Positions 13,027 through 23,759 of a DNA stretch of 64,000 nt are shown here, piece after piece. Position numbers and translations under genes: made by a program. The DNA comes from Rostrohypoxylon terebratum (Eukaryota > Ascomycota > Sordariomycetes > Xylariales > Hypoxylaceae). A model generated the notes under the pieces. The model worked only from the letters and a program-made list of their open reading frames with translations. It made no database searches and was not told where the DNA came from. The number at the start of each line of letters is the position of its first letter. Within the stretch, counting starts at the first letter, position 1. The stretch lies in the NCBI GenBank assembly GCA_022497145.1, contig MU385877.1, positions 124,001 through 188,000 on the forward strand, written 5' to 3'.

Positions 13027-13511
13027 GATATCGTGACCAATTTTCTATGATCAGTTATTTCGGACGAAAGAGGAAACGGGAAGATTTCGGATGAGAAGTT
13101 GGGAACGCGTTTGGCGCGAACTAATTTGTCGCGATATCATGTGACTGATAACCTAATCAATTTAGGTCAGGTAAGGCCTTAGGTAAGCTTGACGTACCTA
13201 CCAGGTACCTCCAGCTATCAACACGGACCAATCGGTAGCGTTAAAAATAATGTGGAGCTACACGGTACCCCTGCCAAAAATTGATTGACAATCGGCGCAT
13301 CCATGATTAATGTCATGATGTCGCTACTCATGTTCTTTCACTCTGCATCTCCAACATCTCCTCGGATTTGACAACCACCGCCTATAATCAACAACACTTC
13401 CCTCTCGTGGCACGCAGAATATCGAAAATACCGAAACTAACACCCCATAACTACAATAAAGATCCACTCGTCCTGACCGAGCCGAAAGTCGTCGGACCCT
13501 CACTTTACGCA
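13027..13511. promoter_or_regulatory. divergent promoter region MEC1 / COX16
   Basis: The MEC1 start (13026, minus) and the COX16 start (13512, plus) face away from each other across 485 bp, so both promoters and 5' UTRs lie here. 13141-13210 contains repeated AGGTAAGG/AGGTAC-type words. No specific factor site can be assigned from sequence alone. Confidence 0.5.
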
Positions 13512-13943
13512 ATGGGAGTATTTCAAACTAAGAAATTCCGAGGTGCGGCGGAAAAAGGTACATTCGCGACAAGATATCGTGCATTGATGGCGAAACACCC
13601 ATTCTTCCTATTCGGTTTACCTTTCATGTCCATCATAGTAGCGGGTTCTTTCATTCTGACACCTGCCACGGCTATACGCTATGAAAAGCATGACAGACGA
13701 GTAAGGCAGATGACGCGAGAGGAAGAATTAGGAATCGGCAAAGCAGCCCGGAAATTCAATATGAAAGACGAGTACTACGTAAGTATCTTTCAACCTCCAC
13801 GAAACATACCACCATACACAGGAAATGTTCAACGCAATATTCTAATGCCGATGTCCGTACAGAGACTAGCTGCGAAAGATATCGACAATTGGGAACAGAG
13901 ACGGGTTAAGCGACTACCAGGAGAACATGACGGTGTGCTATAA
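13512..13943 (+). CDS. COX16: cytochrome c oxidase assembly protein COX16, mitochondrial
   Basis: Two exons, 13512-13778 and 13863-13943, encode 115 aa, close to the ~118 aa of yeast Cox16. The start is the first in-frame ATG; it gives MGVFQTKKFR, which aligns with the normal COX16 start, while the open frame upstream has no ATG. Residues ~28-50 (HPFFLFGLPFMSIIVAGSFIL) hold the single membrane helix. They are followed by the conserved TATKY-like segment (TPATAIRYE) and the C-terminal DNWEQRRVKRLPGEHD motif. COX16 is an inner-membrane protein that helps copper delivery and Cox1/Cox2 assembly in complex IV. The 84-nt intron has GTAAGT and CAG ends and no stop in frame, so a retained-intron form would still be open; the spliced form matches the family. 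Confidence 0.92.
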   Translation: MGVFQTKKFRGAAEKGTFATRYRALMAKHPFFLFGLPFMSIIVAGSFILTPATAIRYEKHDRRVRQMTREEELGIGKAARKFNMKDEYYVSIFQPPRNIPPYTGNVQRNILMPMSVQRLAAKDIDNWEQRRVKRLPGEHDGVL

Positions 13944-16714
13944 ATGAGCTTCATTCGCAGTAGGAATGAATAATCGTCCGATCACTCAACCAACATTCTG
14001 GGTGATCTGCGTGCTGAATAGCCATAGTCCAACGATACCGACTGGGATATTTCATTACGCTCATCGATTCACATGAGTCTTACTATCGGAGAGTTTTTTT
14101 TCCTATCGGGTCGTTACCAAGACACGAAACGGAGCCATTGTATTGGAGGTCTGGGTGTACCGTTCCTTCAATCTAAGTATTGGCATAATATTGCGAAGCA
14201 GAGCGCAGAATCTCACGATTCGTTTGAGACCCTAAAAATATCACTACTCATTCAAGAACAAGAAAGATATTCATACCTAGGTCCTAGGTACCTACATACC
14301 GAGCCATACCTACTCCAGCCCTCGATAAAGTCATCGTCTCCACCCATGTAATCTGACACCTATGGAAGCCAAATATATACGATATTGAAGTCCGGCTACT
14401 TTGCTCCTCATTTGCTCCCCGCTACCAAGGTGACTTGGACGGGTACGCATGAGTTGCTAGCGATAGAGGTGACATCAAGTATGGTGTACAAATTGAGTGG
14501 AGCGGTCTATGGCCCGTAGCCCTACCGAGGGAAAGCGATTAGCGTCATATTCTACCTGACATTATGATAGCAGTCAAGATCATATTGATGATATGAGTCG
14601 GTAGCCTCTCATGTCTGTAGAGGTTGGGGTTATTTCGAGCCTCAAGCTAAAGAGATGCTCGCCTTGGGTATCCTAGAACTAGAAGAGATTCAACCATTAT
14701 TCAATTACATCTATCATATGCTAAATAAGCTGACATTGGAGAAGACTACGACGCATCTCCACCACCGAAGCTCCCTTAGAGCTCCGATAGAGTTAGGTTA
14801 GCCCGCCCAGGAAGATCCGCTTGACTCGAGCCTCGCTATGATCAGCAATCAGTTTCCTATTTCCTACAATTATAAGCGGTATTTAAGGTTATCGGACGGA
14901 CTTGTCTGCATCTACAGCAGTACATAGTAATAATTACGCAGACCCAACGCTTAGCCCTACGAAGTGTGCGAACCTTATGAACCGGATCAAATTGGCGAAT
15001 AAACTTTCCCTTAAGCCTTAAGCTTTAAGCTAAAACCCGACTTACTCAAGGCTGACCCCGTCCCAAATTTGATCTTGATATCCTAATCAAGAATGAACAA
15101 CGAACCAAAGGGGGGACAAATAAGAATCCTATCAGCCGACCTACCAACCGAAGACTTGGGACTGTCAGGTCAACGACACAGATGAGACGAAATTACAAGA
15201 GTCAGTACACACTAGACACATTAGACGTTATCTAAGATTCCGAGTGACTCCACGAAGCTCGTTCTCCCGAAGATGTCTCCAAGGTCTCCAAGAGGTGACA
15301 TCAGAGCATCAGAGCAAATTACTCAGCGATACTCCTGAGACTTGCCTTGGAATATTGGCAACGAGTGCTGCACTCTATGTAACATTACATATCCTACTAT
15401 ATGTGCATCGCTTTATGGTCGCTTTATGGTCAATTAAGAGGCCTCCCCGCCAAAATTGATCAAGGGTACCCAGTTGCGAAATTAGCGACTTAATAGTAAG
15501 TTCAGCGGGAAAAAATTTAGTTGCAAGCGCAGACGAAGCTGAAAATATCGCTAAGCCCAGCGTAGTTCTAGAGATAATCCGGACAGGACGAGATGAGAAA
15601 AAAAGTCCTTATTAGTACTTCAGACCGGTTATGGACTTGTGCCTTAAGAACTTAAGCCGGGTCTTGGTCATCCCCACATCATTCACACCCATCCAACCAG
15701 CGTCGTGATCGCTGATCCACTATAGAGGATCTACGAGATCGTCCAAACGCATGGGATCATAGGTACGACATGGGACCATGGGTACACTAGTGTAGTGTAG
15801 AGAAAGCTAGCCCTGCACAGCACCCAAGGACCCTCGTCTCTTCACAATACGAAGTACCGTAACGCCAAACGGACGGTACAACTCGTCTGTATGGCTGTAT
15901 GGTCATTATCATGACAAGAAAAGGCAACAAAAGAAGAGAAAAGAGAAGGGAAAAAAAAACCTTCAGTGCCTACCTACACCTAGTGGCCGACCGACCTGAC
16001 CGTATTCGTAACACGAAAGAGAACCTTGGGAATCTCACAAATCCGGGTTTTTAACATTCCTCCCAGCCTTGGAAAATTTCACTCTTCACCCCACCAATCT
16101 ACAGTGTACCAAGGTTCAACCGCACTTCTGAGACACAGGACCCAATGATTGGCGGTACCTATGACGGGACGCAATAGAAATGCGGCCACATGCCGCTATT
16201 GATCAATGACGCATTCGTCCACACCATCACAGGTTTAGCGTCCAGGGATCACGATAGTCTCGTGTACAGCTGTACCGGACGTGTGGGTATTAAGCTTTTT
16301 TTTTCTCTATTCGTCTTTCGTTAAGCTCGAATGTTAGTCAGTTTCCCTGCTTCAGCCGCGGCTTGCCCGCAATTTGCAAGCGCAAAGAAATTCCAAGCTA
16401 CCTGCAAGGCACCAGGTCTCCTCACTAGCCGATCTTCAGGAACGATCCGGAGGCTCGTGGAATGATATTAAAGTATCTCATCCTCCCGCACCTCCCGGAC
16501 TGGAATATACCTCATGAAGGTCAGCTTTGCTCTCCATTCGCAACCCATCTTCTGGGATATCAGGTCATATTCTCGACCTTGCTTGAGCTAAGACTCGGTG
16601 CTTACCCATTAGCTACATCTACAACGCTCAACACATATTCATTCCTTCCTTTCTCACATTTATTCTCATAATACTTTGTAAAGACGTACACTATACCTAT
16701 ACGTCTCAATCACC
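13944..16714. other. long gene-poor spacer
   Basis: About 2.8 kb with no convincing gene on either strand. It contains one copy of the 15-bp palindrome ACCTAGG-T-CCTAGGT (14275-14289), several ACCTAGGT/GGTACC words and short CT-rich tracts (16290-16320, 16620-16680) that would suit the 5' UTR of the gene starting at 16715. Frames at 14073-14351, 15244-15459 and 16462-16671 lack family or codon character and are not called. Confidence 0.4.
14275..14289. repeat. 15-bp palindrome ACCTAGG-T-CCTAGGT
   Basis: Perfect 7-bp inverted repeat around one central base. Identical copies are at 29187 and 48245, and the reverse-complement form at 24846. Confidence 0.85.
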
Positions 16715-17353
16715 ATGCGAAGCTTAAGTCGATCGTCACTCTTTTCTAAGAAATCTAAAAGCAGCCTGCAAGGTCGAGACGATAATCTCGACGAAAAGGC
16801 TTCTCAGCACTTCCGCAAATGGAGCACTTCCAGTACCGCCTCACAGGCATCATCAACGGCCTCGCATGACAGGCTGTATGATCCTCTTTCCTTACATCCA
16901 CCTCTAAGTTTAAACGCATCGCCGCACATAATCCCGGAGTACGATGCTAGGGACAGGGAAGAGGACGCGCGGGAGAGCCGCTTCTTCGAACAAACACAGC
17001 ACGTCGTAGACCATATGCAAGACTCGGCCGAGTATTCGCCTGTCAAGAGCCGCAACTGTTACCTCAGACGGCCATCAACAGCACGACCATATGTCTACGA
17101 TCAGAGCGGACAATGGCCTCTCAAAGACTGGCAGGTTATCCCTCCTGGTCTTGCCGAGCTGGACTCAGCGGCTTCATCGGCCATATCATCACCTACTACT
17201 TCCCCCACCAATCGTCGCCGGCCTACCAACTGGATGAATGATAGCGATGCGATGCTAAAGCGGGGTGACTGGAAGAGGCGAGGAATAGTCTTCCACCTCG
17301 ACGATGAAAATGTCCGAGAACAGGAACAGCACTTCGAATTGCCCGAATGTTAA
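16715..17353 (+). CDS. conserved-looking hypothetical protein, Ser-rich, 212 aa
   Basis: A single exon opening at CACC-ATG (good fungal start context). I do not recognise the family. The first ~22 residues are basic and Ser-rich (RSLSRSSLFSKKSKSS). Residues 30-75 are Ser/Thr-rich and probably disordered. Residues ~120-150 carry a W-rich stretch (YDQSGQWPLKDWQVIPPGL) that looks constrained, and residues ~182-205 hold NWMNDSDAMLKRGDWKRRG. There is no signal peptide or membrane helix. The protein may be cytosolic or nuclear and regulatory, but nothing visible gives a function. Long unbroken frame, start context and a pyrimidine-rich leader support it as a real gene. Confidence 0.65.
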   Translation: MRSLSRSSLFSKKSKSSLQGRDDNLDEKASQHFRKWSTSSTASQASSTASHDRLYDPLSLHPPLSLNASPHIIPEYDARDREEDARESRFFEQTQHVVDHMQDSAEYSPVKSRNCYLRRPSTARPYVYDQSGQWPLKDWQVIPPGLAELDSAASSAISSPTTSPTNRRRPTNWMNDSDAMLKRGDWKRRGIVFHLDDENVREQEQHFELPEC

Positions 17354-19328
17354 CCTATGTGCTTCGGAACCAAGTCATCAAATTCCCTTCAACACCCATG
17401 TATTACTACAATATCTACCACCACCAACATTCGGTTTTATTAATACGCTCAACGACGCCAACACGGAATTGCGCATTGCATGGGCTACGACAAATTGAAG
17501 AGAAGGGTTCACTTGGATATCTATCCATATTTTTCTTGTATTCCACTATCATACTAGGGTTGCATATTTGGGGTGTAAATGGGTGCTGGGACAAAGATAC
17601 CTTTTGATGTTTATATTTGCTTTTCGAATACATTACCATCGTGTAAATAGTATACTCTAATTCAAACCAAAAGTTGCGAAGCTTCACATGCAAACACTTC
17701 TCAACCGACTTTCGGTCTTCTCCGTGACTATTGCCTTTTTTCTACAATTTCGTCCGTATTATGTCTGAAAAGTCCTCTCCAGCTGAAATGTCTCAATTGC
17801 TTACTTTGCTTACCGCTCAACGACGATAACTTAGCGTTGGTAAGCAATACGAAACAAAGTGCAATGGGTTAGTGTTGATGCCAGAGAAACTGCGCACCCA
17901 TTGACGGCTGACGTTTGCGTCACACGTCCACCCAACACGCACTGTCTTACCGCCGACCTGTCTCACGTACCCCCATCTCGGAGGGGTTCACAGCTTTAAG
18001 TGCGTACATGCCTACCTAACCTACCTAGTGTGTACCTAGGTCCTATCTATCTCTACATATGTACATTCCATCACCAATCTACCTCCGCCGTACTATGTAG
18101 TGACAGCTCCATAATGGCCCTGCGTCGTGAGACACCCAGACGAGACAGTTCGGACGTAACTTTTTTTTTACTCGACGTAGGTACTCGTGCACGGTCAGCC
18201 CCTGCCTAAGTCCCCGACAGAGCACACGACGGTACCTGTCTCGCCTGGCTCGGCTTTGCGAGGCTGAGACATGATTAACGGACGAACTTCTCGATCTCGC
18301 GTGCCACGCCCACTAGCTCCGAATCTATCTCTCCCAGATAGGTAGGCGTAAGTGGCTTCAGCGCTCGGTGCCTAAGCTCGGGTACCTTGGGGAGCTTAAG
18401 TAGGTCTAGAAGAAGAACGCTGATACGCCCCTTTGGATCGCGATTTCGAGTCCTCGGGTCAGACAGCCACCGTCATCACATGCGACGCCACTTTTTCCTC
18501 TCATCATGCATTATCAGTACGAACCCCTCCGTTCGAATTTTGCTTGGGAGATCGAGATTCGGATGCAAGGAGATCGAAGTGGAAGGAATATCCGTTTCTT
18601 CACGGTCTGTCGCAGCTCTTTTTACAGCATATCGTGGTGCTTGATTCACAATTGACTCATTCCACGACCAATATCACTGTCACCATCATTATCACTGCGT
18701 TAAAGGCCAACGCAGGTCTCATAAGGATCAATTATTCAAAAACGTTACCGCTGCTGTGGTAGCGGTAGTAGTAGGTAGGCCATGTGATCGATCGCCTGAG
18801 TCTAGACGTTTGACCTGGTTTTACGATGCTTACTTTTTTTTTAGCCAGGAACCGACCGTTCGGAAATGTCATTGCTTTTTATGTGACACATTCGATAGAC
18901 TCTTAGGGCTACAAGCGATCACCTGCCCATTTAGAAATGTTCTATTGAGTACCTGGAAAAACTTTTTCATAAATATTTTGTTTGTGATACGAGCGTAGGT
19001 AAGTATATGATATGTCAGTTTATTGTGTTTATTGTTAGAGAATTAATTTACAGACGAACCTTTTCTTCCATCTTTCTGCTCGAAAGGGAAGTTCACTCTT
19101 GCACGTATGACGAAAGATTTCACTATCATTTAGGTGAACTTCTAGAAGGGAGTAAGTGTCCACATGCTTTGGAATCCAATTAGGCCAGAGATATTGCACA
19201 TATATGCTATCAGTAATCAGTTGTGAGAAGAACCCCGAATATCCCTAGGGATGATAATTGTTTATAGAAAGGGTCCAAAATACCTCGATGGCATGCTCTC
19301 CCGATCAGACAATTAAGCCCAACTCAGA
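17354..19328. other. gene-poor spacer
   Basis: About 2 kb without a supportable gene. It includes T-rich tracts, GGTAGG/CCTACC words and a half copy of the ACCTAGG palindrome near 18035. Short frames at 18387-18762 overlap each other in different phases and have no recognisable domain. Confidence 0.4.
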
Positions 19329-19338
19329 CACAATGGCC

Positions 19339-19415
19339 GCTCAATTTCCTCCCCTGAATCACATCAGCTATGACTCTTCATGTTACAGGACTCATACTGA
19401 TATCCTGCAGCCCAT
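19339..19415 (-). pseudogene. relic of a TDA3-like FAD oxidoreductase C-terminus
   Basis: This 77-base stretch aligns without gaps to 27794-27870, the part of the intact FAD oxidoreductase that encodes the GHGPWGISMSLGTG / MAEMIQG region. By hand count about three quarters of bases agree (58 of 77). Read on the minus strand it gives ISMS and VIADVIQGRKLSG in the same frame, with an in-frame TGA where the intact gene has a Gly/Thr-Gly stretch. It is too short and too broken to be a gene. It is best read as the last trace of a paralogue about 8 kb from the surviving copy; nothing else of that paralogue is recognisable around it. Confidence 0.55.
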
Positions 19416-19808
19416 ACTCTCTTGAAAAGCTCGTCTATGCTGTAAGTGGAATTTCAGTCTTGTTCTGACTAAAAAGAGCGGCTCAAACATATTATTGATT
19501 TCGGGGAAAAATATTTTCGTACGTGTGAAAGGGTAACTTTTGCGCCCGCCAATGTCTTCAAAAATACCTGCCCCCTTGGGTAGTCAGCTCTGAACCACTA
19601 GAAAAAACCTACATAGCAACTAGGTCCTATGTACCTGAATGAGTAGGTAAGTTTTGATTTACTCACTTCTTCCAGGTCGGCTTTTTCCAATGTCTAAAAT
19701 GACCCCTATTCATCGTCCCCTATACCGAATCTGAGACTCGAGGTCTAATTGGGGCTCACAGGCTTGAGACAGGTGAGTGTAGGTTCAATCTCGAGAGACG
19801 ACCAATTT

Positions 19809-21514
19809 TCATCCAAACAGAGTGGCCTGTACATGCCCACATGGTATTCCAGCATCTCGTTTCTCCCAAAACTCGAGCAGGTGCTCGCGAATAATGCAAT
19901 AGTTCTTGAGTTTATATCGCTGTTCGAGCTTCCGGAGTCTACGTATGATGTACTCTCGCTCTTGAGGCAACGTGAGCTCTTTCGCGATAATTGCAACCGG
20001 CCAAAGAAGAGCCGTTTCATACCGAGAGCCCGGTGGAAAGAGGCGCAGTATTGCGATAGCTCAGCGAGGAAGGTTTCCCATGTCTGAGTCGGTGTTGTAT
20101 AGTTGACGCTGTTTCCTGTACACGGTAGCAGCCACACGGTACAGCTCGGATGTGAGCGTAGACTCGTTCCATAAACTCACGCAGGTAAAGCTCCCGAGAT
20201 CTGCGTGAGTCGGATTGTACACGAAGTTGAGGTTTGCTATAGGGAGCTTTTCACACTTGTTGTCTCTTTCCGACATTTGAAGTGCAAAGCTGGGTAACCA
20301 ATCTAGTCCCCCGTTCCAGGCAGCGATGTCGTTATCGGTTACCGAGATATCATTAGCACCTATCCGTGCTATGATTTTTGGGAAATAAAACCGATTTAAT
20401 ATGTCCTGGTTGGATGAAGAGGCTTTGGGATCAGTTCTTTCGCGAAGGTAGAAATTTGAGAGTGTTGAAGTTCGAAGCGACGTTGACCTAACAAGATCGT
20501 TATACAGGAAAATATTCGATAGGAAAAGTATGGCTTCATTTGGGTGTCCTAGGTCCGGGCCACGGGCGAGTGCATTCATTATGGCGGCGAAAAGGCGGGA
20601 CGGGAAGATCCGAGCGAAAAGTTGTAAATGCGTTATTCCATTCTCATGAACCTCGCCACTGAGCATTTCATACAACATGAGGAGCACACAAACGGCTAGT
20701 AATTGGGTGTCTGTATACACAAACCCCGTTCCAGCCGGTTTAATAACGTTGCCATTATCTACTCCGCCAGGTTGGAAATGGAGCTCCTGACGCTCGCACG
20801 GCTTTCTCATCGTTCTTGCGACTATGCCCCTACAGCCCCGTATTGTTCTAGCCCTATATCGCAACATAAGAACTTTCATAATGATGTGTCCACCTTCCCA
20901 GCTCTGGACACAAGTGAGTGCCAGCATCGCATCTAGAATAGGTCGGCTCTGTCTAGATAGTGGAATGAAGACTCGTAGGAATGGATTAGTTGAATCTGTA
21001 CAAGTCGGATATGTGCTGGAAAAGAGTTGAATGTAGCGATTGAGGAGTTGCCAATCCGTCGGATCGAGGTCCAAGGGCCAGTCCGAGACTCGAGGAGATA
21101 AGCGCGCATCCCAAATAGACCGTTTATCAAGAGGGCTCATAGGTGGCTCATCGGTATGCGATGAAGAATGAAGGCTGGATATAGCAGAGGAATGGTCCGG
21201 AGAATGGGTCCGAATAGGGGATGGTTCGGCTTTCTTGGCCGCGTCAACGCCGGATTTCCTTCCTGGCGGTCCCCTTCTCTTCATACCCTGTCTCCGCGCA
21301 TCGTCCTCCCACACAAGCCGGGTACCCCGTTCGCAAACTAAACCCAACCTTTGGTAGTTGAAACATGATGATAAAGTGCTATCGCACTTCTTGCGCCTAT
21401 AAATGGTACCTAAGCCGATTTATGACATATTTGAGAAGGGAGCTTAACATACCTTTTTTTACATGTCCAACAACCGTCTTTCGACCGGCGCGCCAGCCGT
21501 CCGGGCTCCGTCAT
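19809..21514 (-). pseudogene. Zn2Cys6 fungal transcription factor, disrupted (in-frame stop, lost Cys ligand)
   Basis: Exon 1 is 21514-21453 and exon 2 starts at 21396. They join as CWTCKKR-RKKCD, the start of a Zn2Cys6 binuclear cluster. The second half reads SSCFNYQRLGLVC: where the fifth zinc ligand should be there is Tyr (TAC for TGC). The middle carries a fungal transcription-factor regulatory domain of the Fungal_trans_2 type (e.g. LLMLYEMLSGEV). The frame stops at TGA 20063-20061 after DMGNLPR. It then continues in the same frame for 83 codons (AIAILRLFPPGSRYETALLW ... PCGHVQATLFG) to a second stop at 19811-19809, and these codons look like the normal C-terminus. The lost residue was probably Arg (CGA to TGA). 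Such regulators often control neighbouring metabolic genes. A translated 465-residue truncated product cannot be excluded. Confidence 0.75.
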
Positions 21515-21926
21515 TCTCCAAGGAACAAGATCGCGGGCTTAATGTGAGTGACATCGAGCATCGAGATATTAGTAAGTATAAGTGACATTGAACTTGTTTT
21601 CCTTTTCTTTCTAGATGCATGCCGAGGCGGCCGGTGTCGGTCGGAATTTACTGCTAGATAGGTATTCAGGTGTTGGATACCGAAGATAGGTAGGTGACCC
21701 CAAAAGGTTCCAAAGCCCCCTATCTCTTCCCCAACTCCCCCTCACTGCGGGGGCAGGTTGGACACTAAATTGACCAACTTAGTACTACGATCGGCGCTTA
21801 TATAGGTACCTGGTATAGATGGAATCTATACTCTACTTATATCTCAGGATGAAGGCATGATTAAAGCCAATTTCGATGCCTATTATGACTAGGGGCTTTA
21901 TGCTGTATTATAAAGTACCTAGGTTT
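21515..21926. other. intergenic, upstream of the disrupted regulator
   Basis: About 410 bp between the regulator start and the stop of the 2OG oxygenase gene, both minus strand. A GGTACC/ACCTAGGT-rich patch lies at 21800-21925. No gene is seen. Confidence 0.4.
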
Positions 21927-23096
21927 TTATTGGCCAACTGGCCTCATCTCGTGGGTTGTGTCTTGAAGATACTTGATCATATCCGCACACCATTTTTGGA
22001 TTTCCTCTTGGCTGACAGTTTCAACCTTACAAAGACCCCCCTTGCCTTCAGGATCCGATTTGGCAACGTTCTTAGCATATCTCTCGTGTAATGCGTCTAA
22101 GGCGCCACGAGCCCGCTGCGCAATGACTTCCAAGCGGTAGGTAGTCCACTGGTAGTACAACTCGGTTAGATGCGATTTATTCCTGACATTCGCGTTCGTC
22201 ATATCATCGACTAAAAGCGGGTTTTTGGGTCGGAAAGAGGTCACAATGGTGACGCGCTCAGGCATATTGGTGGCCGGAGTCGCAGTACGGGTGATATACC
22301 TACCTTGAAGGAGGACTGCATGGCCCTTCATCCGGGGTTAGCAACACAAATAAAATATAGGCCTGGAAGATGAGGTAATTCTTACCATCTGTGGTGCTTT
22401 CACTTTGATGGTTGTGCCATCACCCTTCATGAGCTCAGTCTCTCCACCGGTCATATGCCGGGCATCCGACAACATAACGACACAAACCCAGGGATGGGAA
22501 TCTTTGTGCCACTCGATAATGGGTTTCGACTGGTCTGTGACGGTCTGATCCTTGGATATCTCAACCTCGAAGCTCCTGATAGCCTCTTCAGTGGCCTCGG
22601 GAGGTTCTACCGGGGTGTTGCGAACAGCTTCGAGGCCTCCAGGTCCCAGCTGGATATTAGTGTGGCTGATCTCATAATCCATGGCTGGTACAAGCTCCAC
22701 ACCGGCTATGGTGCTAATAATCTCGAGAACCTCGGGGGAATGCCAGAATTGATGGATAAAAGGGGAATAGCGCGGAGCCATACCTCGAAGCTGAACAGAG
22801 CCAGGGCGAGTATGGTGGAGACAATTGTCGAGGACGTCCTTGCTGAAGAGGTCCCGGCGGTGCTGAATCACAGCCTCATGTGAGAGCAGAGGAAACGGCT
22901 CTGTGGTTGTGATGGGAGACAAAGCGGTTGGCTCCAGGGCAAGATCCTTCATGGATAAGATTTTGGATTGAGGGGAATATGCCAGGTGCTTTGTGGCGTT
23001 GAACCGAACACCCGAGTCTGGCGAAGAAGAGATATTCTCACGAGGTTCGAAGGAGTTCACTGTAGGGGAGATCCCCAAAATAGCTGAAGACGGCAT
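21927..23096 (-). CDS. putative 2-oxoglutarate/Fe(II)-dependent dioxygenase, 369 aa
   Basis: Exons 23096-22386 and 22325-21927 are separated by a 60-nt GTAAGA...AG intron in phase 0. The iron-binding motif is visible as HxD in IEWHKDSHPW (residue ~205). It is followed by CVVMLSD and the GGETELMKGDG strand. The distal His lies in GHAVLLQGRYITR just after the intron, with the 2OG-binding Arg about 10 residues on. This spacing suits the double-stranded beta-helix oxygenases. The N-terminal half (PRYSPFIHQFWHSPEVLEII) resembles uncharacterised fungal 2OG oxygenases that act on small molecules. There is no signal peptide. It sits between a disrupted regulator and a dead MFS transporter, so it may be a survivor of a small metabolic cluster. 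Substrate unknown. Confidence 0.8.
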
Positions 23097-23759
23097 GCTG
23101 ACTGTCGGTAATGCAGGGTGAAAGGAAATGCGAAAGGAACCTGTGAGGTAATCGATGTTAATTCCAACTCATTCTATCCGTAGTCTAACATGATGTGTAT
23201 GCTACATATATATAGTTGCATCTATAGATTCTAGAGACTGTTCTCGCGTCATCTTGAGATGAAAAGGTATTCCGAGCGCGGAGTCCATTCTGAATCTGCA
23301 GAGAGCGCGATTCGTCTCCAACCATATAATGAGACCAAGCAATGCGGGGGAGGCAGACATGAACCAGAGATATGCTATTCTGGAATTGGGATATACAAGG
23401 CGTATTTATGAAAAGGAGACTCTGATTCGAGGTCATCTAGCTGTTATCAGGGGTGGGACTATGGAGTTCTCACAACCCGGAGTCACGCTATGCCAAAATA
23501 GGGGTATTTGACGCGCCGGGAGCCTCGACCTTGATTACCACGCACTACTTCGTAGTAATTAGATCCCGAGTTAGAGCTACCAGTAGTTGACATTGATATG
23601 GGTCACTTTAGCTTATCTCCATTGGCGTTGTCTGGTTTGAATCTATAGTACTCGTATCTTGACAGTACCCAAGATCGGGAATGTAGTATTGTAGCTTATC
23701 ATCGACCTTTTGGGGTCGCGTACATATGATGGGCATTGACGAGGACGAAAATGACGATG
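23097..23759. other. intergenic, 2OG oxygenase promoter side
   Basis: This 660-bp spacer lies between the divergent oxygenase gene (minus) and the transporter relic (plus) and should hold the oxygenase promoter. No gene is recognised on either strand. Confidence 0.4.

Noticed and set aside
13368..13511. Upstream extension of COX16
   Set aside because: Open frame but no ATG; the ATG at 13512 gives the normal family start.
18387..18762. Overlapping plus-strand frames in the spacer after the 212-aa gene
   Set aside because: No domain, the two frames compete, and there is no supporting leader or splice pattern.
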